This document shows positions 25,451-34,072 of a stretch of DNA of 64,000 nucleotides, piece after piece. The stretch is from assembly GCF_001064145.1 (NCBI RefSeq), contig NZ_JVOJ01000010.1, positions 1 to 64,000 of the forward strand, given 5' to 3'. This stretch comes from Sanguibacter keddieii (GTDB lineage Bacteria; Actinomycetota; Actinomycetes; Actinomycetales; Actinomycetaceae). Numbering within the stretch: the first letter of the stretch is position 1; each line of letters opens with the position of its first letter. The position numbers and the translations under genes were made by a program. The notes beneath the pieces are model-generated. The model ran no database searches, was not told the DNA's origin, and saw only the letters and a list, made by a program, of their open reading frames with translations.

Positions 25451-26971
25451 TCACAACACGTCGTCATCGACCCAGTCGAGCGTACGCGTCACGGCCTTCT
25501 TCCACAGGCGGTAGGTGCGGTCGCGCTCGGCCGGCTCCATGGAGGGCGTCCAGCGCTTGCCTTCCTGCCAGTTGGCCACGACATCGTCGGTGCCCGACCA
25601 GTAGCCCACGGCCATACCGGCAGCGTAGGCGGCACCCAGAGCGGTCGTCTCGATAACCTTCGGGCGAACGACGTCAACACCGCACAGGTCAGCCTGGAAC
25701 TGCATGACCAGGTCATCGTGCGTCATGCCGCCGTCAACCTTGAGCTCCTTGAGCGGCACACCAGCGTCGGCGTTCATCGCGTCGAGGACCTCGGCGCTCT
25801 GGAACGCGGTCGACTCCTCGACGGCGCGGGCGATGTGACCCTTGTTGACGTAGCGGGTCAGGCCCACGATCGCGCCGCGAGCGTCCGAACGCCAGTAGGG
25901 GGCGAACAGGCCGGAGAACGCGGGGACGAAGTAGACGCCACCGTTGTCCTCGACCGTGCTGGCCAGCGTGCCGATGTCCGAAGACTTGACGATCATGCCC
26001 AGGTTGTCACGCAGCCACTGGACCAGCGAACCGGCGACGGCGATCGAACCCTCGAGGGCGTACACGGCCGGCTGCTCGCCGATCTTGTAGGCCACCGTGG
26101 TGAGCAGGCCATTGTCGGAGAAGACGGGCTCGGTGCCGGTGTTCATGAGCATGAAGCAGCCGGTGCCGTAGGTGTTCTTCGCCATGCCCTTCTCGAAGCA
26201 GGCCTGGCCGAAGGTGGCCGCCTGCTGGTCGCCGAGGATACCGGCGATCGGGGTGTCGACGAGCAGGCCATTCTTGCGGCCGTAGCCGTAGATCTCGGAG
26301 GAGGACTTGATCTCGGGGAGCATCGACATGGGGATGCCGAAGATCTCGCAGACGTCCTCACGCCAGGAGAGGGTACGGATGTCCATGAGCATAGTGCGCG
26401 AGGCGTTGGTGACGTCGGTGCAGTGCACGCCGCCGTTGACACCGCCCGTCAGGTTCCACAGGACCCAGCAGTCGGTGTTGCCGAAGATCAGGTCGCCGGC
26501 CTCGGCGCGCTCGCGAGCGCCCTCGACGTTGTCGAGGATCCACTTGATCTTGGAGCCGGAGAAGTAGGGGGACAGACCCAGGCCGCAGATCTGGCGGAAG
26601 CGATCCGGGCCCTCGTCGCCCTCAAGCTCCTTGACGATGTCGGAGGTGCGCATGTCCTGCCAGACGATCGCGTTGTAGACGGGCTCGCCGGTATTCTTGT
26701 CCCACACGACGGTGGTCTCGCGCTGGTTGGTGATACCGACGGCGGCCAGCTGGTGGCGGTTGATCTCCGCCTTCTGCAGAGCCTCCGCGACGACGGTACG
26801 AGTGGTGTCCCAGATCTCGATGGGGTTGTGCTCGACCCAGCCCGGGTTCGGGAAGATCTGCGTGAATTCCTTCTGGCCGACGGAAACGATTTCACCAGCG
26901 TGGTTGAAGATAATCGCGCGGGTCGAAGTGGTGCCCTGATCGATGGCGAGAACGAACTTTTCGGTGGTCAT
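25451..26971 (-). CDS. glpK: Glycerol kinase
   Basis: The 506-aa protein phosphorylates glycerol to glycerol 3-phosphate using ATP. It shows the FGGY-kinase start [17 protein letters not shown], the substrate-region block [17 protein letters not shown] (read here as [17 protein letters not shown]), and [20 protein letters not shown] with [15 protein letters not shown] near the C-terminus, all standard for GlpK. The length equals that of the family. It lies downstream of glpF on the same strand, 152 bp apart with a hairpin between. A SorC-type regulator is divergent from the pair and is the likely controller. Confidence 0.97.
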   Translation of the reverse strand: MTTEKFVLAIDQGTTSTRAIIFNHAGEIVSVGQKEFTQIFPNPGWVEHNPIEIWDTTRTVVAEALQKAEINRHQLAAVGITNQRETTVVWDKNTGEPVYNAIVWQDMRTSDIVKELEGDEGPDRFRQICGLGLSPYFSGSKIKWILDNVEGARERAEAGDLIFGNTDCWVLWNLTGGVNGGVHCTDVTNASRTMLMDIRTLSWREDVCEIFGIPMSMLPEIKSSSEIYGYGRKNGLLVDTPIAGILGDQQAATFGQACFEKGMAKNTYGTGCFMLMNTGTEPVFSDNGLLTTVAYKIGEQPAVYALEGSIAVAGSLVQWLRDNLGMIVKSSDIGTLASTVEDNGGVYFVPAFSGLFAPYWRSDARGAIVGLTRYVNKGHIARAVEESTAFQSAEVLDAMNADAGVPLKELKVDGGMTHDDLVMQFQADLCGVDVVRPKVIETTALGAAYAAGMAVGYWSGTDDVVANWQEGKRWTPSMEPAERDRTYRLWKKAVTRTLDWVDDDVL

Positions 26972-27084
26972 GAGTGTCCTTTCGGATGCGTTGTCACGTC
27001 GTTGTGTATGCCGCGCCTAGCCACCTGCGCGGCTGTTGGGACTTCCCAGTCCCACAAAATGTCACCCCGGCGGTGGGGTTCCAC

Positions 27085-27113
27085 GCGGGCGAGGCCGCGT
27101 CGGCCTCGCCCGC
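27085..27113 (-). terminator. Hairpin between glpF and glpK
   Basis: A perfect 13-bp stem (gcgggcgaggccg / cggcctcgcccgc) with a three-base loop lies 10 bp past the glpF stop and about 110 bp before glpK. No T tract follows, so it may reduce rather than stop read-through into glpK. Confidence 0.65.
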
Positions 27114-27123
27114 GCACTCACTC

Positions 27124-27936
27124 TCAGTGGAGAGCGAGGTAGTAGACAACGGTGCCGACGACGGCACCGACGATCGGGCCGACGACGGGGACCCAGGAGT
27201 AGCCCCAGTCGGAGCCACCCTTGCCCTTGATGGGCAGGATCGCGTGGGCGATACGCGGGCCGAGGTCACGGGCCGGGTTGATGGCGTAACCGGTGGGGCC
27301 ACCCAGCGAGTTACCGATCACGACGATGATGAGGGCGACGCCAAGCGGGCCGATCGCGCTCGCGGTGTGGCCGGAGACGAAGACCCACAGGATCAGGACG
27401 GCGGTGCCGATGGCCTCAGTGAGGCAGTTCCACCCGTAGGAGCGGATCTCGGGGCCAGTGGAGAAGACGCCGAGCTTGAGGGCAGGGTCGCAGTCCTCAT
27501 CAAAGTGCTTCTTGAAGGTCAGCCAGCACAGAACGGCGCCGACGAAGGCACCGAGGAACTGAGCGACAATGTAGACGGCAACGTTCGAACCAGTGACAAG
27601 AACAGCTTCAGCCGTATTATCTGCCGGCACGCCATTGAGAGTCGTGCTGGGGTCAAAGAAGAGGTAGGCGACAACCTTTGCAATGGTGACGGCGGGGTTC
27701 AGGTGACCGCCGGTGCGGAACGCGACGTAGACGCCGGCGAAGACCGCCAGGCCCCATCCCCAGTTGATGAGCAGCCAGCCGCCGCCCTTGCCCTTCGACT
27801 TGGGCAGCAGGTTCGTGGCGACGACGCCGCCACCGAGGAGCAGGAGGACGGCAGTGCCGAGGAACTCAGACCAGAAAATCTGGCCCATGGTCGGGGCAGC
27901 CGCATCGGCGGCTGCCGGGAGCAGTGTTGTGAGCAT
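27124..27936 (-). CDS. glpF: Aquaglyceroporin / glycerol uptake facilitator
   Basis: The 270-aa protein is a MIP channel with six membrane helices. Both selectivity loops are present: GGHLNPAVT in the first half and GYAINPARDLGPR in the second. The aspartate after NPAR is the feature that distinguishes glycerol facilitators from water-only aquaporins. The N-terminus (QIFWSEFLGTAVLLLLGGGVVA) is typical. An insertion of about 20 residues (PSTTLNGVPADN) lies in the external loop. It begins with ATG at 27936 and heads the pair with glpK, so it supplies glycerol to the kinase. Confidence 0.95.
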   Translation of the reverse strand: MLTTLLPAAADAAAPTMGQIFWSEFLGTAVLLLLGGGVVATNLLPKSKGKGGGWLLINWGWGLAVFAGVYVAFRTGGHLNPAVTIAKVVAYLFFDPSTTLNGVPADNTAEAVLVTGSNVAVYIVAQFLGAFVGAVLCWLTFKKHFDEDCDPALKLGVFSTGPEIRSYGWNCLTEAIGTAVLILWVFVSGHTASAIGPLGVALIIVVIGNSLGGPTGYAINPARDLGPRIAHAILPIKGKGGSDWGYSWVPVVGPIVGAVVGTVVYYLALH

Positions 27937-28210
27937 GTTTCCCTATCTTTCTCCGGCGCGTCTTCGCACCGGGTCACCGGTGTTCTATCACCGCTAACTG
28001 TGTACCATCGAACAATATCCGCTCAGATACGTTTCGCGGGTCACACCAAGTATGTCACTTGTTGCACGTTAGCCCAAACTGAGTGCACATCCGTGCAGGC
28101 CTACAGGTGTGACCCTGGTCATCTGCCACACATTGTTCCAGATTGTCCGACACTCGCTCTGATCTCCAAAGTCACACATCTGCACGCTTGTGCATGGCAC
28201 ACTAGAAAAC

Positions 28211-29191
28211 GTGACAATACGTGACGAACAGGCGCATGAGGCCGCCTCAATGTACTACCTCCAGGGGCAGACGATGGAGACAATCGCCCGCCACCTGCAG
28301 ATATCACGCTCCTCGGTCTCGCGACTTCTCGCCCACGCGCGAGAGGTCGGCCTTGTGCGCATCTCAGTGTCCGCCTCCCCCGGCCTCAAGGGCACCCTCG
28401 CAGGACAAATCGCCGACCTGTTCGGTGTGCAGGTCTCCGTCGTTCCCGTCCACGACGTGCACACCGAGGTTAACCGCCTGCACAACGTTGCGCTCGTCGC
28501 CGCCGAACACCTCATCGACATGCTCTTCCCCGGCGTCACCCTCGGCATCGCCTGGGGAAATACCACCGCGGAAGTGACGCGCGCCATGCCCCACGTATCT
28601 TTTGCGGGTTCCACCGTCGTCCAGCTCAACGGTGCGGCCACCGCCACCGAGTCGGGCATGCCCTACGCCGAGGCCATCATCGCCCGCGCCGCGAAGGCCA
28701 TTGGCGGACGCATCGTCAACTTCCCCGTGCCCGCATTCTTCGACTACGCGGACACCAAAGAGGCGCTCTGGCGCGAACGCTCCGTTCAATCGGTCCTCAA
28801 CACGATCGACAGCGCGGACGTCGCCATCTTCGGCGTCGGCTCGATGTCGGCCCGCCTGCCCTCTCACGTCTATTCGGGCGGGTTCCTCGACCCCAACGAG
28901 ATCGCGGCGGCCCAGAACGACGGGGTCGTCGGCGACGTGTGCACAGTCCTCCTCCGCGAGGACGGCTCCACGAACATGCACCTCAACGAGCGCGCTTCCG
29001 GCCCTATCCCGGCCACGCTCAAGAAGATCCCGCGCCGCCTCTGCGTCGTCTCCGGCGCTTCGAAGGCGCTCCCGCTCCTCGGGGCGCTGCGCGCGGGGGT
29101 CGCCACCGACCTCGTTCTCGACGACGGGGCCGCACACGAGCTCCTCGACCTCGTTCACACGCGCATGTCGCCCCGACGCTCCTACGTCTGA
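28211..29191 (+). CDS. SorC/DeoR-type sugar-responsive transcriptional regulator
   Basis: The 326-aa protein has an N-terminal helix-turn-helix (residues 8-50, AASMYYLQGQTMETIARHLQ then SRSSVSRLLAHAREVGLV) followed by a SorC-type sugar-phosphate-binding domain with GITLGIAWGNTT-like VTLGIAWGNTT, NGAATATESG, GVGSMSARLPSH and VSGASKALPLLGAL. Such regulators sense phosphorylated sugars or polyols. GTG at 28211 is preferred (MTIRDEQ); GTG at 28190 in frame is possible. It is divergent from glpF-glpK over about 270 bp and so probably controls glycerol use. The spacer holds TGTGA-N6-TCATC at 28108-28123, a partial match to Crp/GlxR sites. Confidence 0.85.
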   Translation: MTIRDEQAHEAASMYYLQGQTMETIARHLQISRSSVSRLLAHAREVGLVRISVSASPGLKGTLAGQIADLFGVQVSVVPVHDVHTEVNRLHNVALVAAEHLIDMLFPGVTLGIAWGNTTAEVTRAMPHVSFAGSTVVQLNGAATATESGMPYAEAIIARAAKAIGGRIVNFPVPAFFDYADTKEALWRERSVQSVLNTIDSADVAIFGVGSMSARLPSHVYSGGFLDPNEIAAAQNDGVVGDVCTVLLREDGSTNMHLNERASGPIPATLKKIPRRLCVVSGASKALPLLGALRAGVATDLVLDDGAAHELLDLVHTRMSPRRSYV

Positions 29192-29213
29192 ACGAGGGGA
29201 CCCCACGCACGAG

Positions 29214-29260
29214 AAAGGGCCCCGGCCTCGTCCATGATGAGAACGAGGCCAGGGCCCTTT
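29214..29260. terminator. Bidirectional terminator between SorC-type gene and lysS
   Basis: An 18-bp stem (aaagggcccc then ggcctcgt, with its complement ending gggcccttt) has one C-A mismatch and closes an 11-base loop. A-rich and T-rich arm ends on both sides suit termination in both directions between the convergent genes. Confidence 0.88.
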
Positions 29261-29272
29261 ACTCGGCTCAGA

Positions 29273-30889
29273 TCAACCCAGGCGCTTGACCAGCGGGAAC
29301 GGAATCGTCTCGCGGATGCCCTGGCCGGTGAGGACCATGAGCAGGCGGTCGATGCCCATGCCCATGCCGCCGCACGGCGGGAAGCCCTGCTCCATGGCGA
29401 CGAGGAAGTCCTCGTCCATGACCATGGCCTCGGGGTCGCCGTTGGCGGCCGCGAGCGCCTGCGCCTCGAAGCGCTCGCGCTGAACGACCGGGTCGGCCAG
29501 CTCTGAGTAAGCGGTGCCCGTCTCGAAGCCGCGCACGTACAGGTCCCACTTTTCGGTGAGGCCGGGGCGCGAGCGGTGGTAGCGGGTCAGCGGGGAGGTG
29601 TCCTCCGGGAAGTCGTAGACGAAGGTCGGTGCCCACAGCTTGGAGGCGACGAGCTCCTCGAAGATGTCCTCAACGATCTTGCCGGACACCGCGTAGTCGT
29701 CGACCTCCAGGCCGATGCGCTCGGCGTACTTCACGAGGGTCTCGCGCGGCGTCTCCACCGTGATCTCCTCGCCCAGGGCCTCGGAGGTGGAGCCGTATAG
29801 GTCAATGCGATCCCACTGCCCCGACAGGTCGTACTCGGTGCCGTCGGCCAGGCGCACGATTTCCTCACCCTCGGACAGGTCGAAGGCGTCGCGCGCAGCC
29901 TGCTGGATGAGGTCGCGGGTCAGCTCAGCCATGCCGTTGTAGTCCGAGTAGGCCTCGTAGGCCTCCAGGGACGTGAACTCGGGGCTGTGCGAGGAGTCCA
30001 TGCCCTCGTTGCGGAAGTTGCGGTTCATCTCGAAGACGCGATCCACGCCGCCGACGACCGCGCGCTTGAGGTAGATCTCCGTCGCGATGCGCAGGTAGAG
30101 CTCGGTATCAAGCGCGTTCATGTGCGTCATGAAGGGGCGGGCAGCCGCGCCGCCGTGGATCATCTGCAGCATCGGCGTCTCGAGCTCAATGTAGTCACGG
30201 CGGAAGAAGTTCTCGCGAATCGAGCGGTTGACGGCCGCGCGGATGCGGATCATGTCGCGCGCTGCGGGGCGCGTGATCAGGTCGAGCTCGCGGCGGCGGA
30301 TGCGCTGATCCTCGGACAGGGTGATATCTTCGCCGTCCTCGGTGGTCCAGGTCTTGGGCAGGGGGCGCAGCGCCTTGGAGGCGATGGCCCACGAGGCGTC
30401 GGGGGCGGGCAGCGCGGTAGGGGCGGCATCGTAGGCGGCCTGGGCTTCGGGCGTGACCTCGGCGGGGGTCGCGAAGATCGACAGCTCGCCGCGGCGCGAG
30501 GAGATCACGCGACCGTGGACGAAGAGGTGATCGCCCAGGTCAACGTCGTTCTTGTAGGCGGCCAGGGACTCGGCGCCGACGGAAGCGGCGGAGAGCATGA
30601 CCTGGATCTTGTTGCCCTCACCGTCCATGAGGGTCGCGAAGCAGAGCTTGCCGCCGTTGCGCGCGAGGATGACGCGGCCCGCCAGGCCCACGTAATCCTC
30701 GGTCTCTTCGCCGGCCTCGAGGTGCGCGTACTTCTCGCGCACCGCCTTGATGGTGGTCGTGATCGGCAGGCGCACGGGGTAGGCGGGGATGCCGGCCTCC
30801 ATGAGGCGCGCGCGCTTGGCCGCGCGAACCTTGACCTGCTCGGGGGTGTCGTCTGCGGGTGCTTGCGTGGGCGTAGAAGAATCGGTCAT
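29273..30889 (-). CDS. lysS: Lysyl-tRNA synthetase, class II
   Basis: The 538-aa enzyme charges tRNA-Lys. An N-terminal OB-fold anticodon-binding domain (about 70-190, VGLAGRVILARNGGKLCFAT) precedes the class II catalytic core with ETPMLQMIHGGAAARPF, motif 2 FEMNRNFRNEGMDSSHSPEF and motif 3 GMGMGIDRLLM near the end. The ATG at 30889 gives a start (MTDSSTPT) with a short disordered tail before the core; the frame is open to 30949 but that region overlaps the neighbouring kinase gene. The coding region is unremarkable and full-length. Confidence 0.96.
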   Translation of the reverse strand: MTDSSTPTQAPADDTPEQVKVRAAKRARLMEAGIPAYPVRLPITTTIKAVREKYAHLEAGEETEDYVGLAGRVILARNGGKLCFATLMDGEGNKIQVMLSAASVGAESLAAYKNDVDLGDHLFVHGRVISSRRGELSIFATPAEVTPEAQAAYDAAPTALPAPDASWAIASKALRPLPKTWTTEDGEDITLSEDQRIRRRELDLITRPAARDMIRIRAAVNRSIRENFFRRDYIELETPMLQMIHGGAAARPFMTHMNALDTELYLRIATEIYLKRAVVGGVDRVFEMNRNFRNEGMDSSHSPEFTSLEAYEAYSDYNGMAELTRDLIQQAARDAFDLSEGEEIVRLADGTEYDLSGQWDRIDLYGSTSEALGEEITVETPRETLVKYAERIGLEVDDYAVSGKIVEDIFEELVASKLWAPTFVYDFPEDTSPLTRYHRSRPGLTEKWDLYVRGFETGTAYSELADPVVQRERFEAQALAAANGDPEAMVMDEDFLVAMEQGFPPCGGMGMGIDRLLMVLTGQGIRETIPFPLVKRLG

Positions 30890-30945
30890 GCGCCTATCGT
30901 ACCGGGATTTGGCCCCGCGACGAGGCAGGGGCCCGGTTGGGCTCC

Positions 30946-31833
30946 TCACGCCCCCGGGAGGTCAGCCTCGTAGGGAGCCGACGAGGACCCACCGATCCCC
31001 TGCGTGGAGTGAGCGGCGGCAGCGCAGGCGAGGGCGAGCGCCTCGGGCCACGGCAGTCGGCGCTCTCGGCGCGCCCAGGCCAGCGCCGCCGAAAAAACAT
31101 CCCCCGCGCCCGTCGTATCCACCGCGCTCACCGCGGGTGCCGGCACGTGCAGGATCTGCCCGTCAACGCACGCAACCGCGCCGTTCTTGCCGCAGGTAAC
31201 CACGCAGTCGCACCCAAAGGACGCAAACCAACGAGCCGCGTTCTCCACGCTGTCGGTGCGCGCGTAGGCGAGCGCCTCCTCCTCGTTGGGCGTGCACACG
31301 TCAGCCAGGTGCAAGGCCTCCAGGTCGGCCGGGTCCCAGGCCCCGGCCTCGTCCCAGGCAGTGTCCGCCAGCACCCAGGTCCCGCGCTCGCGCCACGCGG
31401 ACACAACCTCACTGTTCGCGTTGATTCCCCGCACGTCTGCGAGCAGACACGCCGGTGCCTCGCCCCCCAAGCGGGGCAACGCGGTCGTCCCGCGCGTGGT
31501 CATCGCGCGATCGCCGTCGAAGGACAGGGAGACGGTGACGTTTTGAACGCCCACGCGCTCACACGAGGAAGTGTCCACGCCCTCGCGTGCGAGCATCTCG
31601 TCCACGAACTGACCCATCTGATCGACACCCACGCGGCTGTGCAGGCGCACGGGTACGCCGAGGCGAGCCAGCGCAATCGCCTGATTGGCCGCTCCGCCCG
31701 CGCACATGAGCGCTCCCTCCACCCAGGCCTCTCGGCCGGGAACCGGAGGACCATCGAGGGGGCCCATGACCACGTCCAGGAAGGTCGGACCGTACACCGC
31801 GAACTGAGATGCGGCGGCTACTCGAGATACCAC
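30946..31833 (-). CDS. PfkB-family carbohydrate kinase (ribokinase-like)
   Basis: The 295-aa protein is a cytoplasmic sugar kinase of the ribokinase fold. It has FAVYGPTFLDVVM at the start, the glycine motif CAGGAANQAIALARLG (PfkB signature 1 region) and the catalytic DTTGAGDVFSAAL (signature 2, with the catalytic aspartate) near residue 240. GTG at 31833 is chosen because AGGAGGG lies five bases before it. It is divergent from the GH4 gene across a 76-bp spacer, so the two are probably co-regulated. The substrate may be a sugar or amino sugar released by the pathway. Confidence 0.9.
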   Translation of the reverse strand: MVSRVAAASQFAVYGPTFLDVVMGPLDGPPVPGREAWVEGALMCAGGAANQAIALARLGVPVRLHSRVGVDQMGQFVDEMLAREGVDTSSCERVGVQNVTVSLSFDGDRAMTTRGTTALPRLGGEAPACLLADVRGINANSEVVSAWRERGTWVLADTAWDEAGAWDPADLEALHLADVCTPNEEEALAYARTDSVENAARWFASFGCDCVVTCGKNGAVACVDGQILHVPAPAVSAVDTTGAGDVFSAALAWARRERRLPWPEALALACAAAAHSTQGIGGSSSAPYEADLPGA

Positions 31834-31909
31834 AGGCCCTCCTAGACGTGAGCGCAACTACAATATGTCAGTGAGCCACCACTATACGTATCCAGAGAGG
31901 ATGCCCGCC

Positions 31910-33283
31910 ATGCAGCTCACCATCGTCGGAGGAGGGGGCTTCCGGGTCCCCGCGATGATCGACGTCTTGGCCCGTTCACGCTCGGGTCGCGGCGACTACG
32001 CCTCCCTCGACGTCGACCGCGTCATCCTGTACGACACAGACGCGCGCAGGCTCGACGCGATGATGGCCGTGCTGACCTCGTTGAACTTCCCGCACTCCCC
32101 GGCCGTGCGCGCAACGACGGACATCAACGAGGCGCTTCCCGGAGCCGACTTCGTCTTCTCCGCGATGCGCGTGGGCGGGACCTGCGGACGGGTCCTCGAC
32201 GAACACTGCGGCCTCGACCATGGGCTGCTCGGTCAGGAGACCGTTGGCGTGGGCGGCTACTGCTACGCCTTCCGTTCGCTCGGGCCGGCGCTCGAGCTGG
32301 CCCGAGCCGCAGCCCGCCTGTGCCCGAACGCCTGGCTCATCAACTTCACAAACCCGGCGGGGATCATCACCCAGGCGATGCGTTCCGTTCTCGGCGAGCG
32401 CGTCATCGGCATCTGCGACACCCCCATCGGCCTCGTCAACCGCACGCTGAACGCCCTGGGTGTTCCCGAGGAGGAGCGCGCCGACGTGTCCTTCGACTAC
32501 GTGGGCCTCAACCACCTCGGCTGGCTGCGCTCGCTGTCGGTCGGCGGCCGCGACATCCTCCCGCGCATCTTCGCCGACGAGGCGGCCCTGGGATCCATGG
32601 AAGAATCCCGCGCCATCGGCACGGACTGGATTCGCGCGCTGGGTGCCCTGCCCAACGAATACCTTTTCTACTACTACTGCCATCGCGAAGCCATGGCCCG
32701 CATCCACCAGGACCAAACCCGCGGCGAGTACCTGCGCGATCTGCAGGAGGCCTTCTACAACGCCGTCATCTCCGACCCCGAGCGGGCCGGACACACATGG
32801 ATCGCCGCCCTCGCCGACCGGGAGGCAACCTACATGGCCGAGGCCCGCGACGTCGACGAGCGTTCCGGCAGACGCGCCGAGGACATCGCGGGCGGCGGCT
32901 ACCAAAAGGTGGCCCTCGATCTCATGAACGCGCTCGCTACGAACACTCCGGCGCGCATGATCCTCAACGTCGGGAACGGAGACGGCGGATTCTCCTCGAT
33001 TCCGACGCTGCGCGACACCGACGTCGTTGAGGTTCCCTGCGACGTCGACGCCTCCGGCGTGCATCCAATTCCGGTCGCACCCTTGAGCGGCGCGGCCCTC
33101 GGCCTCGTCCAATCCGTGAAGGCCTGCGAGAACCTCGTCATCGACGCCGCCCGCGAGCGCGACCGCGCTCTCGCGTGGCAGGCGCTGGCGCTGCACCCTC
33201 TCGTCGACTCGGTCAACGTCGCGCGCGACGTGCTCGACCAGGCAATCCGCACAAACCCGCTCGTCGCCGCTGCCTTCGACTGA
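31910..33283 (+). CDS. GH4-family 6-phospho-glycosidase (NAD+/metal-dependent)
   Basis: The 457-aa protein belongs to glycoside hydrolase family 4. It has the N-terminal Rossmann motif LTIVGGGGFRVPAMIDVL, LYDTDARRLD, the NFTNPAGIITQA block, and the metal-binding cysteine and histidine in ICDTPIGL and GLNHLGW. These are the residues needed for the NAD+- and Mn2+-dependent redox-elimination mechanism. The family mostly acts on 6-phosphorylated disaccharides. ATG at 31910 is preferred because AGAGG lies nine bases upstream; ATG at 31901 is close. Neighbours (PfkB kinase divergent, PIG-L deacetylase convergent) suggest an amino-sugar disaccharide route, which is inference. Confidence 0.9.
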   Translation: MQLTIVGGGGFRVPAMIDVLARSRSGRGDYASLDVDRVILYDTDARRLDAMMAVLTSLNFPHSPAVRATTDINEALPGADFVFSAMRVGGTCGRVLDEHCGLDHGLLGQETVGVGGYCYAFRSLGPALELARAAARLCPNAWLINFTNPAGIITQAMRSVLGERVIGICDTPIGLVNRTLNALGVPEEERADVSFDYVGLNHLGWLRSLSVGGRDILPRIFADEAALGSMEESRAIGTDWIRALGALPNEYLFYYYCHREAMARIHQDQTRGEYLRDLQEAFYNAVISDPERAGHTWIAALADREATYMAEARDVDERSGRRAEDIAGGGYQKVALDLMNALATNTPARMILNVGNGDGGFSSIPTLRDTDVVEVPCDVDASGVHPIPVAPLSGAALGLVQSVKACENLVIDAARERDRALAWQALALHPLVDSVNVARDVLDQAIRTNPLVAAAFD

Positions 33284-33308
33284 GGGGAACGGGCCGACTA
33301 CCGGGCCC

Positions 33309-34004
33309 TCACCCGCGCGTATCCCAGCGGAAGAACTCCTCTCCCCCCGCGTAGCCGTGAGGGGACCCTGCGTCGTGGGTGCTCTGTCGGATCCATGACT
33401 CCATCCTGTCGAGGTCGTCGAATTGGGTGGCGTGCTCGCGCACTGCCCTGACCTTGGCGTCGACGTCCGAGCGGTCCAGCTCGACGACGTGGTTCGTCGA
33501 CGGGCCGCCTTGGAACCACACTTCTTCGACGACGTGGGGTTCCAGGCCCTCCTCGAGCAGCTCGGGGAAGGCGAAGGGGTTGCGCGCGGCCGGGTAGACG
33601 GCGTCCGTGACCGCAGCCCCAACAGCCCGGTGATCCGGGTGATTGGCATAGATGGACGACCAGTTGTATTCGGGCGAGAGGGTGAGGATCAGGTTCGGCG
33701 TCACGCGCCGAATGAGGGCGACGATATCGCGCACGAGGCCGTGGGAGGGCGTCACCATACCGTCGGGGTAGCCGTCAAAGAAGACGAGCTCCGTGACGCC
33801 CAGCTGCCCGCACGCGCGGCGCTGTTCATCGCGACGCAACTCCCCCATCCGCTGATGCAGATCCTGGTCGGATCCCCCCGCATCGCCGTCCGTGACGACC
33901 GCGACGACAACCCTCGCCCCTTCGCGCGCGAAGCGAGCGAGAGTCCCGCCCGCGTCCACGTCCGCATCATCGGGGTGGGCGTAAATGCCCAGCACGGTAT
34001 CCAT
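33309..34004 (-). CDS. PIG-L/LmbE-family deacetylase
   Basis: The 231-aa protein starts DTVLGIYAHPDDADVDAGG, where the AHPDD motif holds the zinc-binding histidine and catalytic aspartate. It continues with VVVAVVTDGDAGGSD and the second zinc histidine in NHPDHRAVG. Members remove acetyl groups from GlcNAc-containing molecules; related archaeal enzymes deacetylate diacetylchitobiose. ATG at 34004 matches the family start. It lies downstream of the ABC genes on the same strand, after a hairpin, so it may be the last gene of that operon. Confidence 0.9.
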   Translation of the reverse strand: MDTVLGIYAHPDDADVDAGGTLARFAREGARVVVAVVTDGDAGGSDQDLHQRMGELRRDEQRRACGQLGVTELVFFDGYPDGMVTPSHGLVRDIVALIRRVTPNLILTLSPEYNWSSIYANHPDHRAVGAAVTDAVYPAARNPFAFPELLEEGLEPHVVEEVWFQGGPSTNHVVELDRSDVDAKVRAVREHATQFDDLDRMESWIRQSTHDAGSPHGYAGGEEFFRWDTRG

Positions 34005-34021
34005 TCGTGTACTCCTTATTG

Positions 34022-34054
34022 AGGCGCCGGCGAGAACGTGTCCCGCCGGCGCCT
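34022..34054 (-). terminator. Hairpin between ABC binding-protein gene and PIG-L gene
   Basis: A perfect 11-bp stem (aggcgccggcg / cgccggcgcct) with an 11-base loop lies 18 bp past the binding-protein stop and 18 bp before the deacetylase. It may stabilise the upstream transcript or partly end it. Confidence 0.6.
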
Positions 34055-34072
34055 GTCGCACGTCTGTGACGG

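Noticed and set aside
28022-28130. Crp/GlxR operators in the glpF upstream region
   Set aside because: Several TGTGA/TCACA-like half sites are visible, but no full palindrome. The best (28108-28123) is only partial, so it is mentioned within the regulator entry and not listed as a site.
31976-33649. 557-aa minus-strand frame across the GH4 gene
   Set aside because: The plus strand carries the GH4 motifs with correct spacing. The minus-strand frame has none and overlaps two real genes.
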